Positions 44,459-53,244 are shown, counted from the first letter of the stretch. The stretch is 64,000 nt of DNA from Sva-07 sp963752815 (GCA_963752815.1 CAVVZI010000015.1:1240001-1304000); one strand, 5' to 3'. Notes: generated by a model from the letters alone, not told the origin. Program-made: numbers and translations.

Positions 44459-45913
44459 GTGATCTTGTCGTTTCCCGCGCGCCTGCGCACGCTCGCCCTC
44501 GAGCGCCCGGATGCTCCGGCGATCACCTGCGCCGGCGAGACGGTCACCCGGGCCGAGCTCGAGTCGCGCGGCACCCGGCTGGCGCGTGAACTGCAGTCCT
44601 ACGGCGTGGGCGTCGGCGACTTCGTCACGATTGCCATTCCCAACTCGGTCGACTGGTTCGTGGCCTACCTCGCCGCGTGGAAGCTCGGTGCGATTCCGCA
44701 GCCGGTGTCGGCGAAATTGCCGGGCCGTGAACTCGGGGCGATCGTCGATCTCGCCGGATCGAAGGTCGTGGTCGGCGCGCCCGACGAGGCGTTCGACCAC
44801 CTGCCCGATTCGATCATCCACATCCCGCTCGGTCACGAGCCGCCGCCCGAGTTCTCGGACGACCCACTCCCCGACGCGGTGTCGCCCGCATGGAAGGCGC
44901 CGACATCGGGCGGTTCGACCGGTCGCCCGAAGCTGATCGTGTCGGGCGATCCGGCGGAGTTCGACACCGATGCCCCGGCCCAGCTCGGCGTCCGCGACGA
45001 GGGATGCATGCTCGTGCCCGGGCCGCTCTACCACAACGGGCCCGCGGTCTGGGCGTGCCAGGCCTGGCTGCGCGGCAACCATGTGGTGCTGTTGCAACGG
45101 TTCGACGCCGAGCAGGTGCTCGTCGAGATCGAGCGCCACGGCGTCGACGTCGTCTACCTCGTGCCGACGATGATGAAGCGCATCCTGCGGCTCGGCGACG
45201 ACGTGCGACTCGGCTACGACATGTCGTCGCTGCGGATCGTGTGGCACCTCGCCGAGCCCTGCCCGCCGTGGCTCAAGGAGGCCTGGATCGACTGGCTCGG
45301 CCCGGAGCGGATCTACGAGCTGTACGCGGGCACCGAGGCGCAGGCGGTCGCGATCATCACCGGCGTCGAGTGGCTGGAGCACCGGGGTTCGGTCGGTCGG
45401 GTGAGCACCGGCGAGATGAAGATCTGCGACGACGACGGCAACGAACTGCCGACCGGCGAAAAGGGTGAGGTGTGGATGCGCAACTCCCGAGACGAACCGA
45501 CCTACCGCTACATCGGCGCCGACGCGAAGACGCTCGACGGAGGCTGGGAGTCCCTCGGCGACATCGGCTGGTTCGATGCGGACGGCTACCTCTATCTCGG
45601 TGATCGGGTGCAGGACATGATCCTGTCCGGTGGCGCGAACATCTACCCGGCCGAGGTCGAAGCGGCGATCAACGAACACCCCGCCGTCCATTCGTGTGCC
45701 GTGATCGGGCTTCCCGACGATGACCGCGGCAACGACGTCCACGCCATCGTGGAGGCCGACGAATCGGTGATCCCGGCGGCCGAGCTGCTCGAGTTCCTCG
45801 GTGAGCGACTCACCCGGTACAAGCTGCCGCGTTCGTTCGAGTACGTCGACCAACCGCTGCGTGACGACGCGGGCAAGGTGCGACGAACCGAACTGCGCGC
45901 CGCCCGGCTCTGA
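44459..45913 (+). CDS. AMP-dependent acyl-CoA synthetase / ligase
   Basis: 484 residues from GTG 44459 with a strong AGGGGG ribosome site. P-loop PTSGGSTGRPKLI, A5 YELYAGTEAQA, A7 WESLGDIGWFDADGYLYLGD, A8 RVQDMILSGGANIYPAEVE and the terminal Lys in DDAGKVRRTEL. Activates a carboxylic acid to an acyl-CoA via acyl-AMP. Shorter at the N-terminus than long-chain ligases. Divergent from the CoA-transferase and followed by an MDR dehydrogenase, suggesting a small acid-degradation set. Confidence 0.92.
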   Translation: MILSFPARLRTLALERPDAPAITCAGETVTRAELESRGTRLARELQSYGVGVGDFVTIAIPNSVDWFVAYLAAWKLGAIPQPVSAKLPGRELGAIVDLAGSKVVVGAPDEAFDHLPDSIIHIPLGHEPPPEFSDDPLPDAVSPAWKAPTSGGSTGRPKLIVSGDPAEFDTDAPAQLGVRDEGCMLVPGPLYHNGPAVWACQAWLRGNHVVLLQRFDAEQVLVEIERHGVDVVYLVPTMMKRILRLGDDVRLGYDMSSLRIVWHLAEPCPPWLKEAWIDWLGPERIYELYAGTEAQAVAIITGVEWLEHRGSVGRVSTGEMKICDDDGNELPTGEKGEVWMRNSRDEPTYRYIGADAKTLDGGWESLGDIGWFDADGYLYLGDRVQDMILSGGANIYPAEVEAAINEHPAVHSCAVIGLPDDDRGNDVHAIVEADESVIPAAELLEFLGERLTRYKLPRSFEYVDQPLRDDAGKVRRTELRAARL

Positions 45914-45962
45914 CCGCGCACCGACATCCGATCACCCACCCGCACCCGAACGAGGAGAAACC

Positions 45963-47111
45963 ATGAGCGACGCGAGCACCGCCATCCCCACCACCGGACG
46001 ACAGATCCGTTCCCTTGTCACGGCGGACGGCGACGTCGAACTGTCGCTCGCCGACGTCGACGTCCCGACGCCGACCGACGATCAGGTCCTCGTCCGCATC
46101 GAGGCCGCGCCGATCAACCCGTCCGATCTCGGCCTGCTGTTCGGTGGAGCCGACATGGCCGCGGCGACGGCGTCGGGGACGGCCGAACGGCCCGTCGTCA
46201 CCGCACCGATCGCGCCGCCGGTGCTCGCGGCGATGGCCGGCCGGGTCGGCGAGTCGATGGCGGTCGGCAACGAGGGCGGCGGCGTGGTGATCGCCGCCGG
46301 GTCATCCCCCGAGGCCCAGGCGCTGCTCGGCCGCACGGTCGGCGTGCTCGGCGGCTCGATGTACTCCGAGTACCGGTGCGTCCACGTGTCGCAGACGTTG
46401 GCGCTGCCCGACGGCGTCACGTCCGAACAGGGCGCGGCGTGCTTCGTCAACCCGCTCACCGCGCTCGGAATGATCGGCACGATGCGGCGCGAGGGTCACA
46501 CCGCGTTGGTCCACACCGCGGCCGCCTCCAATCTCGGTCAGATGCTCAACCGCCTGTGTCTCGCCGACTCGATCGAACTCGTCAACATCGTCCGCCGGGA
46601 CGAGCAGGCGCAGCTCCTGCGCGACCAGGGCGCGGTCCACGTCTGCAACTCGTCGTCGGAGAGTTTCCTCGATGATCTCACCGACGCGCTGACCGCGACC
46701 GGCGCCACCATCGCATTCGATGCCATCGGCGGCGGACGCTTGGCCGGTCAGATCCTCACCGCGATGGAACGTGCCGCCAACGCCCGCGCCACCGAATACA
46801 GCCGCTACGGCTCGAGCGTCCACAAGCAGGTCTACATCTACGGCGGCCTCGATCGGGGACCGACCGAACTGAACCGGAACTTCGGCATGACATGGGGCGT
46901 CGCCGGCTGGCTCCTCACCCCGTACATGATCAGTGCCGGAGCTGACGAGGTCGCACGGATGCGCGACCGGGTGGCCGCCGAGATCACCACGACGTTCGCC
47001 AGCGGCTACACCGCGCGGGTCGACCTCGCCGGCGCGCTCGACCTCGCGGCGATCGCGGAGTACGGCAAGCAGGCCACCGGCACGAAGTACCTGATCACTC
47101 CCCACGGCTGA
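45963..47111 (+). CDS. Zinc-type alcohol dehydrogenase / quinone oxidoreductase (MDR superfamily)
   Basis: 382 residues from ATG 45963 with GAGGAGAAA upstream. GroES-like domain (IEAAPINPSDLGLLFGGAD; GNEGGGVVIAAG) then a Rossmann domain (ALVHTAAASNLGQMLNRLC; FDAIGGGRLAGQIL). Structural zinc Cys residues are absent, and the TAAASNLG loop replaces the usual AAGGVG, as in some 2-haloacrylate or crotonyl-CoA-like reductases. NADPH-dependent reduction of an enone or similar is likely. 49 bases after the ligase, probably one operon. Confidence 0.85.
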   Translation: MSDASTAIPTTGRQIRSLVTADGDVELSLADVDVPTPTDDQVLVRIEAAPINPSDLGLLFGGADMAAATASGTAERPVVTAPIAPPVLAAMAGRVGESMAVGNEGGGVVIAAGSSPEAQALLGRTVGVLGGSMYSEYRCVHVSQTLALPDGVTSEQGAACFVNPLTALGMIGTMRREGHTALVHTAAASNLGQMLNRLCLADSIELVNIVRRDEQAQLLRDQGAVHVCNSSSESFLDDLTDALTATGATIAFDAIGGGRLAGQILTAMERAANARATEYSRYGSSVHKQVYIYGGLDRGPTELNRNFGMTWGVAGWLLTPYMISAGADEVARMRDRVAAEITTTFASGYTARVDLAGALDLAAIAEYGKQATGTKYLITPHG

Positions 47112-47166
47112 GTGAGCGTGACGGCGTGAACGCGTTGTCCGCCGTGCGATTTGGGAGACTTCGACG

Positions 47167-48192
47167 GTGATCATCGACTGCGCGACCTACGTCGACGGCA
47201 AACGCGTCGACGTCGACACGTCCTGCACCCCGACGTCCGACATGTTCCCGTTCTCGATGGGCGAGTCCGACGTCGACGAGGACGATTCGTCGCCCGGGTG
47301 GGATGCCCCTGACGGGTTCGTGTGGCTCGGGCTGCGGATGCCCGACGTGACCGAGCTCGGTGAGTGGTGCGACGTGCTCGACCTGGACGCTGTCGATCCG
47401 GCGGCGATCCTCACTCCCCACGCCCGCCCGGTGCTGACGGTGAACGGCACGACGGTCCAACTCGTCCTCCGCACCATCAAGTACGACGATCGCGAGGAGG
47501 TCGCATCGCTCGGTGAGATGACCTTGTTGGTGCGGCCGCACTCGATCGTCACCATTCGCCACGGCCCGACCAGCCCGCTCGGCGAACTGCGCGAGGCGCT
47601 CGAGCGCGACCCGCGCCGGCTCCGCGAGGGCGCCACCGCGGTGATGGTCGCCGTGATCGGCAAGGTGATCGACGACTACGGGCCGGCCCTCGACGGATTC
47701 GAGACCGACGCCGTCGAGGTCGAGGGCGAGGTCTTCTCCGATCACAGCCGCCAGCCGGTGCGACGGCTGTATCAGCTCAAGCGCGAGCTGCGTCGGATGT
47801 TCGTAGCGCTCGACGCCCTGCAGGATCCGCTCGACCGGCTGATGCGGGTGTTCGAAGACCATCTGAGTCGCGAGGTGCTTGCCGACCTGCACGAGAACGC
47901 CGATCAGCTGCGGCGAGCCGCGGCCCGTGCCCGTTCTCTGTCGGACCTGCTCGACTCGGCACTCACGGCGAGCCACACGCAGATCGGGGTGCAACAGAAC
48001 GACGACATGCGCAAGATCAGCGCCTGGGTCGCGATGGCGGCGGTGCCGACGCTGATCGCGGGCATCTACGGCATGAACTTCGACACGATGCCCGAACTCC
48101 GGTCGCCCATCGGTTACCCGATGGTGCTGATCGGCATGGCGATCATCGTGGCCCTGCTGTACCGCCGGTTCAAGCGCAGCGGCTGGCTCTGA
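47167..48192 (+). CDS. corA: CorA-family magnesium/cobalt channel
   Basis: 341 residues from GTG 47167. A long acidic N-terminal domain, a coiled stalk helix (RQPVRRLYQLKRELRRMFVA, ADLHENADQLRRAAARARSL) and two C-terminal helices with the channel motif GIYGMNFDTMPEL and a basic end (RRFKRSGWL). The YGMN selectivity motif is exact. Forms a homopentamer for Mg2+ uptake. Confidence 0.93.
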   Translation: MIIDCATYVDGKRVDVDTSCTPTSDMFPFSMGESDVDEDDSSPGWDAPDGFVWLGLRMPDVTELGEWCDVLDLDAVDPAAILTPHARPVLTVNGTTVQLVLRTIKYDDREEVASLGEMTLLVRPHSIVTIRHGPTSPLGELREALERDPRRLREGATAVMVAVIGKVIDDYGPALDGFETDAVEVEGEVFSDHSRQPVRRLYQLKRELRRMFVALDALQDPLDRLMRVFEDHLSREVLADLHENADQLRRAAARARSLSDLLDSALTASHTQIGVQQNDDMRKISAWVAMAAVPTLIAGIYGMNFDTMPELRSPIGYPMVLIGMAIIVALLYRRFKRSGWL

Positions 48193-48211
48193 CCGTTCCA
48201 GCCTCGACCGT

Positions 48212-48217
48212 TACGGT
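48212..48217 (+). promoter_or_regulatory. -10 element TACGGT of a leaderless promoter
   Basis: Ends 6 bases before GTG 48224. Confidence 0.55.
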
Positions 48218-48223
48218 GGCGCC

Positions 48224-48925
48224 GTGACCACCCCCCGATCGTTTCCCCAGCTCCGGTTCGCGCCGCCACCGGGCGCGTGCGAGGTCTTGCTCCTCCGTCA
48301 CGGTGAGTCGGCGCCGCACGTCGACGGCGAGGATTTTCCGCTCGTCGACGGGCACGGTGACCCGCCGCTGTCGCCGGCGGGACGGGAGCAGGCCGAACAG
48401 GCCGCGGCCCGCCTGATCGCCACCGGTGAGCGGATCGCCGCGGTCTACGTGACCACCCTGCAGCGCACGCACCAGACCGCGGCCCCGCTGCTCGCGGCCC
48501 TCGGGCAGGAGGCGATCGTCGAGCCCGACTTGCGCGAGGTGTTCCTCGGCGAGTGGGAGGGCGGCGAGTTCCGCAAGCGCCTCGCGGACGGCGACCCGAT
48601 CGCCATGAGGATGGCCACCGAGCAGCGCTGGGACGTCATCCCGGGTGCCGAGCGGGACGAGGAGTTCTCGGCCCGTGTCCGTCGCGGGATCGAACGGATC
48701 GCCCGTGAGCATCCCGACGAGTTGGCGGTGGCGGTCGTCCACGGTGGCGTGATCGGTCAGGTGATCGGCCAGGCCACCGGCGCTCGCGGATTCGCCTTCG
48801 GCGGCGCCGACAACGCCTCGCTCAGCCACATCGTGGTGACGCCCGAGCGCTGGATCGTCCGCTGCTACAACGACACGACGCACCTGCGCACCCGCTTCAG
48901 CACCGCCCCCGAACCCCCGGCCTGA
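48224..48925 (+). CDS. Histidine phosphatase (phosphoglycerate mutase-like)
   Basis: 233 residues. The phospho-His motif is EVLLLRHGESAPH, with Arg in TTLQRTHQTA, Glu in FLGEWEGGEF and a second His in VAVVHGGVIGQ. Phosphatase rather than glycolytic mutase is likely, given length and sequence; substrate unknown. Followed by a family-C hairpin. Confidence 0.9.
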   Translation: MTTPRSFPQLRFAPPPGACEVLLLRHGESAPHVDGEDFPLVDGHGDPPLSPAGREQAEQAAARLIATGERIAAVYVTTLQRTHQTAAPLLAALGQEAIVEPDLREVFLGEWEGGEFRKRLADGDPIAMRMATEQRWDVIPGAERDEEFSARVRRGIERIAREHPDELAVAVVHGGVIGQVIGQATGARGFAFGGADNASLSHIVVTPERWIVRCYNDTTHLRTRFSTAPEPPA

Positions 48926-48938
48926 CCGCCTCCTCCGT

Positions 48939-48988
48939 GTTCTCGTGAACTTCTTGCGTACCCGCGTGCGCAAGAAGTTCACGAGAAC
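48939..48988. repeat. Hairpin repeat family C, copy 2
   Basis: 20-bp perfect stem, 48939-48958 with 48969-48988; arm GTTCTCGTGAACTTCTTGCG, the same 20 bases as copy 1 at 2417. Loop 10 bases, of different sequence. Thirteen bases after the phosphatase stop. Confidence 0.9.
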
Positions 48989-49004
48989 GACCGGGGCGAA
49001 CGCG

Positions 49005-49010
49005 TAGCCT
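49005..49010 (+). promoter_or_regulatory. -10 element TAGCCT of a leaderless promoter
   Basis: Ends 6 bases before ATG 49017 of aroQ. Confidence 0.58.
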
Positions 49011-49016
49011 CGCCGC

Positions 49017-49457
49017 ATGGCGTGGCAGATCCTCGTGCTCAACGGGCCGAACCTCAACATGCTCGGCACCCGCGAGCCCGAGGTGTACGGGTCGGACACG
49101 CTCGACGACATCCTCGCCGACCTCCGGCTGCTCGCGGCCGACCGCGATGCCGAACTCCGCGACGTGCAGTCGAACAGCGAGGGGGCGCTCGTCGACGCAC
49201 TCCACAACGCCCGATCGTGGGCCGACGGCGTGGTCTTCAATCCCGGCGCGTACACCCACACGAGCATCGCCCTGCGTGATGCGATCTCGTCGATCGAACT
49301 GCCGGTGGTCGAGACCCATCTGTCGAACGTGCACGCCCGCGAGGAGTTTCGCCACACCTCGATGCTGAGTGCGGTCTGCCTCGGCGTCGTCGGTGGGTTC
49401 GGCCGCCACAGTTACGCCCTCGCGCTCGAGGGGATCATCCGCCACCTCGAACGCTGA
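49017..49457 (+). CDS. aroQ: 3-dehydroquinate dehydratase, type II
   Basis: 146 residues, normal for the dodecameric type II enzyme of the shikimate pathway. ILVLNGPNLNMLGTREPEVYG holds the catalytic Arg and Tyr; VQSNSEGALVDALHNARSWA, FNPGAYTHTSIALRDAI and VVETHLSNVHAREEFRHTS supply the Asn, His and substrate loop. No other shikimate gene is adjacent. Confidence 0.96.
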   Translation: MAWQILVLNGPNLNMLGTREPEVYGSDTLDDILADLRLLAADRDAELRDVQSNSEGALVDALHNARSWADGVVFNPGAYTHTSIALRDAISSIELPVVETHLSNVHAREEFRHTSMLSAVCLGVVGGFGRHSYALALEGIIRHLER

Positions 49458-49518
49458 GTGTGTCGGACGACACCGCGGGAATCGCTGAAGTCTCGGATCG
49501 CGAGGCCGATACTCAAGT

Positions 49519-50307
49519 GTGTCCGTCCACCCTGGCTTCGCGCGCTCCGAGCGCAGGTTCTCGCGCCTCGCGCTGTCGTGGGTCGGCGCGATCGCGGACG
49601 TGATCGCCACGAGCCCCATGCGGCGAGTGCTGGGTCTGTCGACGCGGATCACGTTGCTGCTGACGGGCTCGGCGATCATCGCCGCATCGGTCGCGGTGAC
49701 GCTGTGGACCCAACTCGGGCCGGGCCCGCTGGACGTGTTCATCGGCGCCGTGCGCGTCCACACCGGCCTGCCGTTGAGCATCGCGGTGTGGCTGGTGGTC
49801 GGCTTGCTGATCGCGGTCGCCTGGGCACTCGGGCGGCGCCCAGGGGTCGGCACGATCGTCGGACCGCTCGTCGTGGGTGTCGTGATGCAGTCGGTCAGCG
49901 CGCTGCTCGCCAACTACGACGCACCGACCTCGATCGTCGTGCGCGTCGGCGTCCATCTGCTCGCGATCGGCGCGGTCGGCATCGGTGCCGGTGCGCTCAT
50001 CGTGTCGGGTCTCGGCGCCGGGTCCGGTGAGTTGCTCGCGAGCGCGGCGTCCCACCGATCGGGCCGCACGGAACCTCGGGTGCGGGTGGCGTTCGAGGTC
50101 ACCTGGCTCGTGATCGGAGTGGCGATGGGTGGACCGGTCGGCCTCGGCACGATCCTGGTGGCCTTGACGATCGGTTGGTCGGTGTCGAACGGCCATCGCA
50201 TGGTCGATCGAACGGTGGGGCGAGGATTTCAACTGTTCGTCAACCGCCCGGCCGATCTGTCGAACGGTCGGCTGCCGTCACCGCTCGTCGGAGCGTCCGC
50301 GTCGTAA
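49519..50307 (+). CDS. YczE/YyaS-like integral membrane protein
   Basis: 262 residues from GTG 49519. Five or six hydrophobic segments: LLTGSAIIAASVAVTLWTQL, LSIAVWLVVGLLIAVAWAL, IVGPLVVGVVMQSVSALL, VGVHLLAIGAVGIGAGALIV and VTWLVIGVAMGGPVGLGTIL. LGPGPLDVFIGAV and GVGTIVGP are shared with the YitT/YczE group of unknown function. A soluble N-terminal stretch and a C-terminal tail flank the core. It may be an uncharacterised transporter. Confidence 0.75.
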   Translation: MSVHPGFARSERRFSRLALSWVGAIADVIATSPMRRVLGLSTRITLLLTGSAIIAASVAVTLWTQLGPGPLDVFIGAVRVHTGLPLSIAVWLVVGLLIAVAWALGRRPGVGTIVGPLVVGVVMQSVSALLANYDAPTSIVVRVGVHLLAIGAVGIGAGALIVSGLGAGSGELLASAASHRSGRTEPRVRVAFEVTWLVIGVAMGGPVGLGTILVALTIGWSVSNGHRMVDRTVGRGFQLFVNRPADLSNGRLPSPLVGASAS

Positions 50308-50382
50308 TACGCCGTCCGGTGGCGCCGCTTCGCGGCGACGCGTAGCATCTCGCTCGATGCGATTGTCGATCGAGGTGACGCC

Positions 50383-50904
50383 GTGACCACACCGCACTTC
50401 GGAACCGAGCACGACGGTGCACATCCCGACCGCACGGCCGAGTGGGAGAAGCTGCGGGACGACTACCTCCGGCCAAAGGCCGAGCGGCCACCGTCGACGG
50501 CTCGCGGCGTCCACCACCAGGCATTGCTGTCGTCCGACGTGGCGACGACGATCGAGTTCTACCAGGGGCTGCTGGAGTTCCCGTTGACCGAACTGTTCGA
50601 GAATCGCGACTACGTCGGCTCGACGCATTTCTTCTTCGACATCGGCAACGGCAACGCCCTCGCGTTCTTCGACTTCCCGGGCCTCGGCCTCGGCCCGTAC
50701 GAGGAGGTGCTCGGGGGTCATCACCACCTCGCCATCTCGGTCGACCGGCCGCAGTGGGAGCGGCTCAAGGGCAAGCTCGAGGCGGCAGGGGTCGACACGT
50801 TCGTCGTCGCCGACACCTCGATCTACTTCGCCGGCCCGGACGGTGAACGCCTGGAGCTGATCTCCGATCCGCTCGGCGAGATGTACGGCATGACCGTCGT
50901 CTGA
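50383..50904 (+). CDS. VOC-superfamily protein
   Basis: 173 residues from GTG 50383 (GAGGTGACGCC upstream). An N-terminal helical extension of about 40 residues precedes the VOC fold: GVHHQALLSSDVATTIEFYQ with THFFFDIGNGNALAFFDF, and GHHHLAISVDRPQWERLKGK with SIYFAGPDGERLELIS. His in VHHQ, His in GHHH and Glu in RLELI form a 2-His-1-Glu metal site, as in extradiol dioxygenases and fosfomycin-resistance proteins. Substrate unknown. Confidence 0.85.
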   Translation: MTTPHFGTEHDGAHPDRTAEWEKLRDDYLRPKAERPPSTARGVHHQALLSSDVATTIEFYQGLLEFPLTELFENRDYVGSTHFFFDIGNGNALAFFDFPGLGLGPYEEVLGGHHHLAISVDRPQWERLKGKLEAAGVDTFVVADTSIYFAGPDGERLELISDPLGEMYGMTVV

Positions 50905-50920
50905 GCCCACCCTTCTCGCC

Positions 50921-50971
50921 CGAAAATCGGAGCAGATGTCGCGCTCAGCGCGACATCTGCTCCAAATTTCG
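50921..50971. terminator. Hairpin family B, copy 3: bidirectional terminator
   Basis: Core arm GGAGCAGATGTCGCGCT (50929-50945) pairs with 50947-50963; the A/T flanks (CGAAAAT and AAATTTCG) pair with two mismatches. Between convergent stops 50904 and 51007. Confidence 0.85.
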
Positions 50972-51006
50972 GGGGGTTTGGGGGGAGGGGGTGGGGTGGA
51001 GGTGCG

Positions 51007-51567
51007 TCAGGTGGCGGGGGCGACGAGCTGGACGTCGAGCTCGAGGGCGACCTTGTCGGAGATCATCACCTTGTCGCCACCGAGGGCCATGTTGAACTCG
51101 ATGCCGAAGTCCTTGCGTGACAGCGAACCGGTCGCCGTGAACCCGGCGTGGGTCGACTGGTCGACCGGGAACACCGAGGTGCCGAAGAACTCGACTTCGA
51201 GCTCGACCGGCTTGGTGATGCCGTTCAGCGTCAGGTCGCCGACGAGCGTGTACTCCTCGCCGGAACCCTCGATCGACGTCGACCGGAACGTCATCTTCGG
51301 GTTCTTCTCGGCGTTGAAGAAGTCGCTCGAGGCGAGATGGGCATCGCGGTCGGTGTTGCCCGTCGACACGCTGGCCATGTCGATCTCGGCAGTCACGCTG
51401 GTGGACTCGAGGTCGGGCCCGACCACGACGGTCGCGGTGACGTCTTCGAAACGGCCACGTACCTTCGACAGGCCGAGGTGGCGCACGGTGAATCCGACGT
51501 TGGAGTGGTTGGGGTCAGCGGTCCAGGTGCCGGCGGCGAGGGGGAGGAGAGTGTTGGTGTTGCTCAT
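51007..51567 (-). CDS. YceI-family lipid-binding protein
   Basis: 186 residues from ATG 51567, a full YceI beta-barrel: GTWTADPNHSNVGFTVRHLG, VRGRFEDVTATVVVG, HLASSDFFNAEKNPKMTF and LTLNGITKPVELEVEF. No signal peptide, so a cytoplasmic form. YceI proteins bind polyprenoids or other amphiphiles and are often induced by stress or base. The promoter carries a MarR-type operator and a leaderless extended -10, but no marR gene is adjacent. Confidence 0.92.
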   Translation of the reverse strand: MSNTNTLLPLAAGTWTADPNHSNVGFTVRHLGLSKVRGRFEDVTATVVVGPDLESTSVTAEIDMASVSTGNTDRDAHLASSDFFNAEKNPKMTFRSTSIEGSGEEYTLVGDLTLNGITKPVELEVEFFGTSVFPVDQSTHAGFTATGSLSRKDFGIEFNMALGGDKVMISDKVALELDVQLVAPAT

Positions 51568-51573
51568 GTGGGC

Positions 51574-51607
51574 CAGTGTACCAGCAATAGTTGCGATTGC
51601 AACTATT
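51574..51607 (-). promoter_or_regulatory. MarR-type operator and extended -10 of yceI
   Basis: AATAGTTGC-N4-GCAACTATT (51586-51607) is a perfect 9-bp inverted repeat of MarR type. On the minus strand it is followed by TGGTACACT (extended -10; hexamer 51579-51574) ending 7 bases before the ATG. Confidence 0.75.
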
Positions 51608-51647
51608 AATTCTCACCCTCGATCTGGGTGAGTAGGTAGGCGGCGAA

Positions 51648-52145
51648 TCAGGCGGAACGGGCGTCGGAGTCGGTGTCGAAGACCAGCTCGATGCGTCCGC
51701 GTCCGAGGTCGACGATCGTGGCGTCGAGTGCGTCGCCCATCGCCGCGACGGCGCGGCTGCGGTGGCTGGAACGGATGAAGACCCGGCGGTGTCCGAGTTG
51801 CCGGCCGCGCACGGTGACCGCCCGCATGAGTGCGGTCGCCACGCCGCGGTCGCGCCAGTCCTCGACCACCGCTACGGCGGCCTCGCCGTCGGCGCCCAGG
51901 CAGGTGAGCCCGACGATCCGGCCGTCGACCACCGCCGCGAGACGCAACCCGTCGTCGGCGAGCAGCTTGGCGATCAGGGATGGGAACGGTTTCGGATCGG
52001 CGCTCGCCCGTCCGAAGAATCGCTGCTCGGCACGCAGCGTGGCGGCGAACTGCTCGCGGGCTTCGACGAGGCTCGGGTGATCGGCGGCGACGACGAGAAA
52101 ATCTGAGGAAGCGAAATCGGAAGGATGCTCGGTGAGAACGGCCAT
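51648..52145 (-). CDS. GNAT-family acetyltransferase
   Basis: 165 residues from ATG 52145, preceded by AAGGTGG; an in-frame ATG at 52169 lacks such a site. LRLAAVVDGRIVGLTCLGAD is the central strand pair and VAVVEDWRDRGVATALMRAV the acetyl-CoA loop (normally Q/RxxGxG/A). The C-terminal half (IRSSHRSRAVAAMGDALDA) suggests a protein or amino-acid acceptor. No partner gene helps to define it. Confidence 0.8.
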   Translation of the reverse strand: MAVLTEHPSDFASSDFLVVAADHPSLVEAREQFAATLRAEQRFFGRASADPKPFPSLIAKLLADDGLRLAAVVDGRIVGLTCLGADGEAAVAVVEDWRDRGVATALMRAVTVRGRQLGHRRVFIRSSHRSRAVAAMGDALDATIVDLGRGRIELVFDTDSDARSA

Positions 52146-52253
52146 GCGTCCACCTTCGGGGTGGAACATGTCCGCCGGGTTTCGGCGGTGTCAGACGTCG
52201 ATGACGGCCCGCTCGGGCCATTTCCGCTCCGGCAACGACCCGAGCGGAGCTGC

Positions 52254-53111
52254 TCAGGCGTCGCGCAACGCGTCGACCAACGGGGCCATCGCGTCGAGGG
52301 CCGTCAGGACCTCCGAGGGTCCGTCCTGCGGCAGCATGAACACCGCCCGGCGGACACCCTGACCAGCGAGTTCGACGAGTTTCGCCTCGTCGGCCGGCGC
52401 ACCGAACAGGCCGACCTCGATCGTCGCCGGATCCCGTCCGATCGCCTCGCAGGCGGCCTTGATCTCGGGCCACTTCCCGAGCGGGTGACGGCCGCCGATC
52501 GGCATCCAGCCGTCGCAGAACTCGGCGATGTGGGCCGCGGTCTTCGGGCCGGCATCACCACCGAGCACGATCGGGGGGTTCGGGAACTGCACCGGCTTCG
52601 GCCACGCCCAGCTCGGCTCGATCGACACGTGCTCCCCGTCGAACGTCGCCTCCTCCTCGGTCCACAGCGCCTTCATCGCGAGGATGTTCTCGCGCAGGAT
52701 CGCCCGTCGCTCGCCGTAGGCGGTGCCGTGCTGGGCCATCTCCTCCTTGTTCCAGCCGTAGCCGACGCCGAACAGGAAGCGCCCGCCCGACAGCAGGTCG
52801 ACGCTGGCGACCTGCTTGGCGGTGTGGATCGGGTCGCGCTGGGCGACGAGACAGATGCCGGTGGCGAGCTTCAACGTCGTGGTGACGGCGGCCGCGGCGC
52901 CGAGGGCGACGAACGGGTCGTGCGTGCGGCTGTAGAACTCGGGCAGCGGGGGAGCTCCCTCGCGGCCTCCCCACGGCGTCGCCCGGCTCGTGGGGATGTG
53001 CGAGTGCTCGGGGAACCAGAGCGACTCGAAGCCGCGATCCTCCACCGCACGGGCGAGTTCCACGGGCTGCATCGTCTGGTCGGTCGGAAAGATCTCCACG
53101 CCGATGTGCAT
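52254..53111 (-). CDS. Luciferase-like F420-dependent oxidoreductase
   Basis: 285 residues. MHIGVEIFPTDQTMQPVELA, ESLWFPEHSHIPTSR, GICLVAQRDPIHTAKQVASV, GGRFLFGVGYGWNKEEM and PPIVLGGDAGPKTAAHIAEF are typical of the Rv1855c/ F420-LLM group. It begins 6-7 bases after a TACGGT hexamer. Divergent from egtB. Confidence 0.9.
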   Translation of the reverse strand: MHIGVEIFPTDQTMQPVELARAVEDRGFESLWFPEHSHIPTSRATPWGGREGAPPLPEFYSRTHDPFVALGAAAAVTTTLKLATGICLVAQRDPIHTAKQVASVDLLSGGRFLFGVGYGWNKEEMAQHGTAYGERRAILRENILAMKALWTEEEATFDGEHVSIEPSWAWPKPVQFPNPPIVLGGDAGPKTAAHIAEFCDGWMPIGGRHPLGKWPEIKAACEAIGRDPATIEVGLFGAPADEAKLVELAGQGVRRAVFMLPQDGPSEVLTALDAMAPLVDALRDA

Positions 53112-53118
53112 GCGACGG

Positions 53119-53124
53119 ACCGTA
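53119..53124 (-). promoter_or_regulatory. -10 element TACGGT of a leaderless promoter
   Basis: On the minus strand, ends 7 bases before ATG 53111. Confidence 0.57.
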
Positions 53125-53244
53125 CCGCGTCGCCGGCGGAGCCCTGATCACGGCCGGTCAAGGTGTCACATGCCACGTCACGGTTCACGAAATGTTTCGC
53201 TGGGTACCGGAACACCCGTGGTCGCAACATGGTTGGATTCCGAC

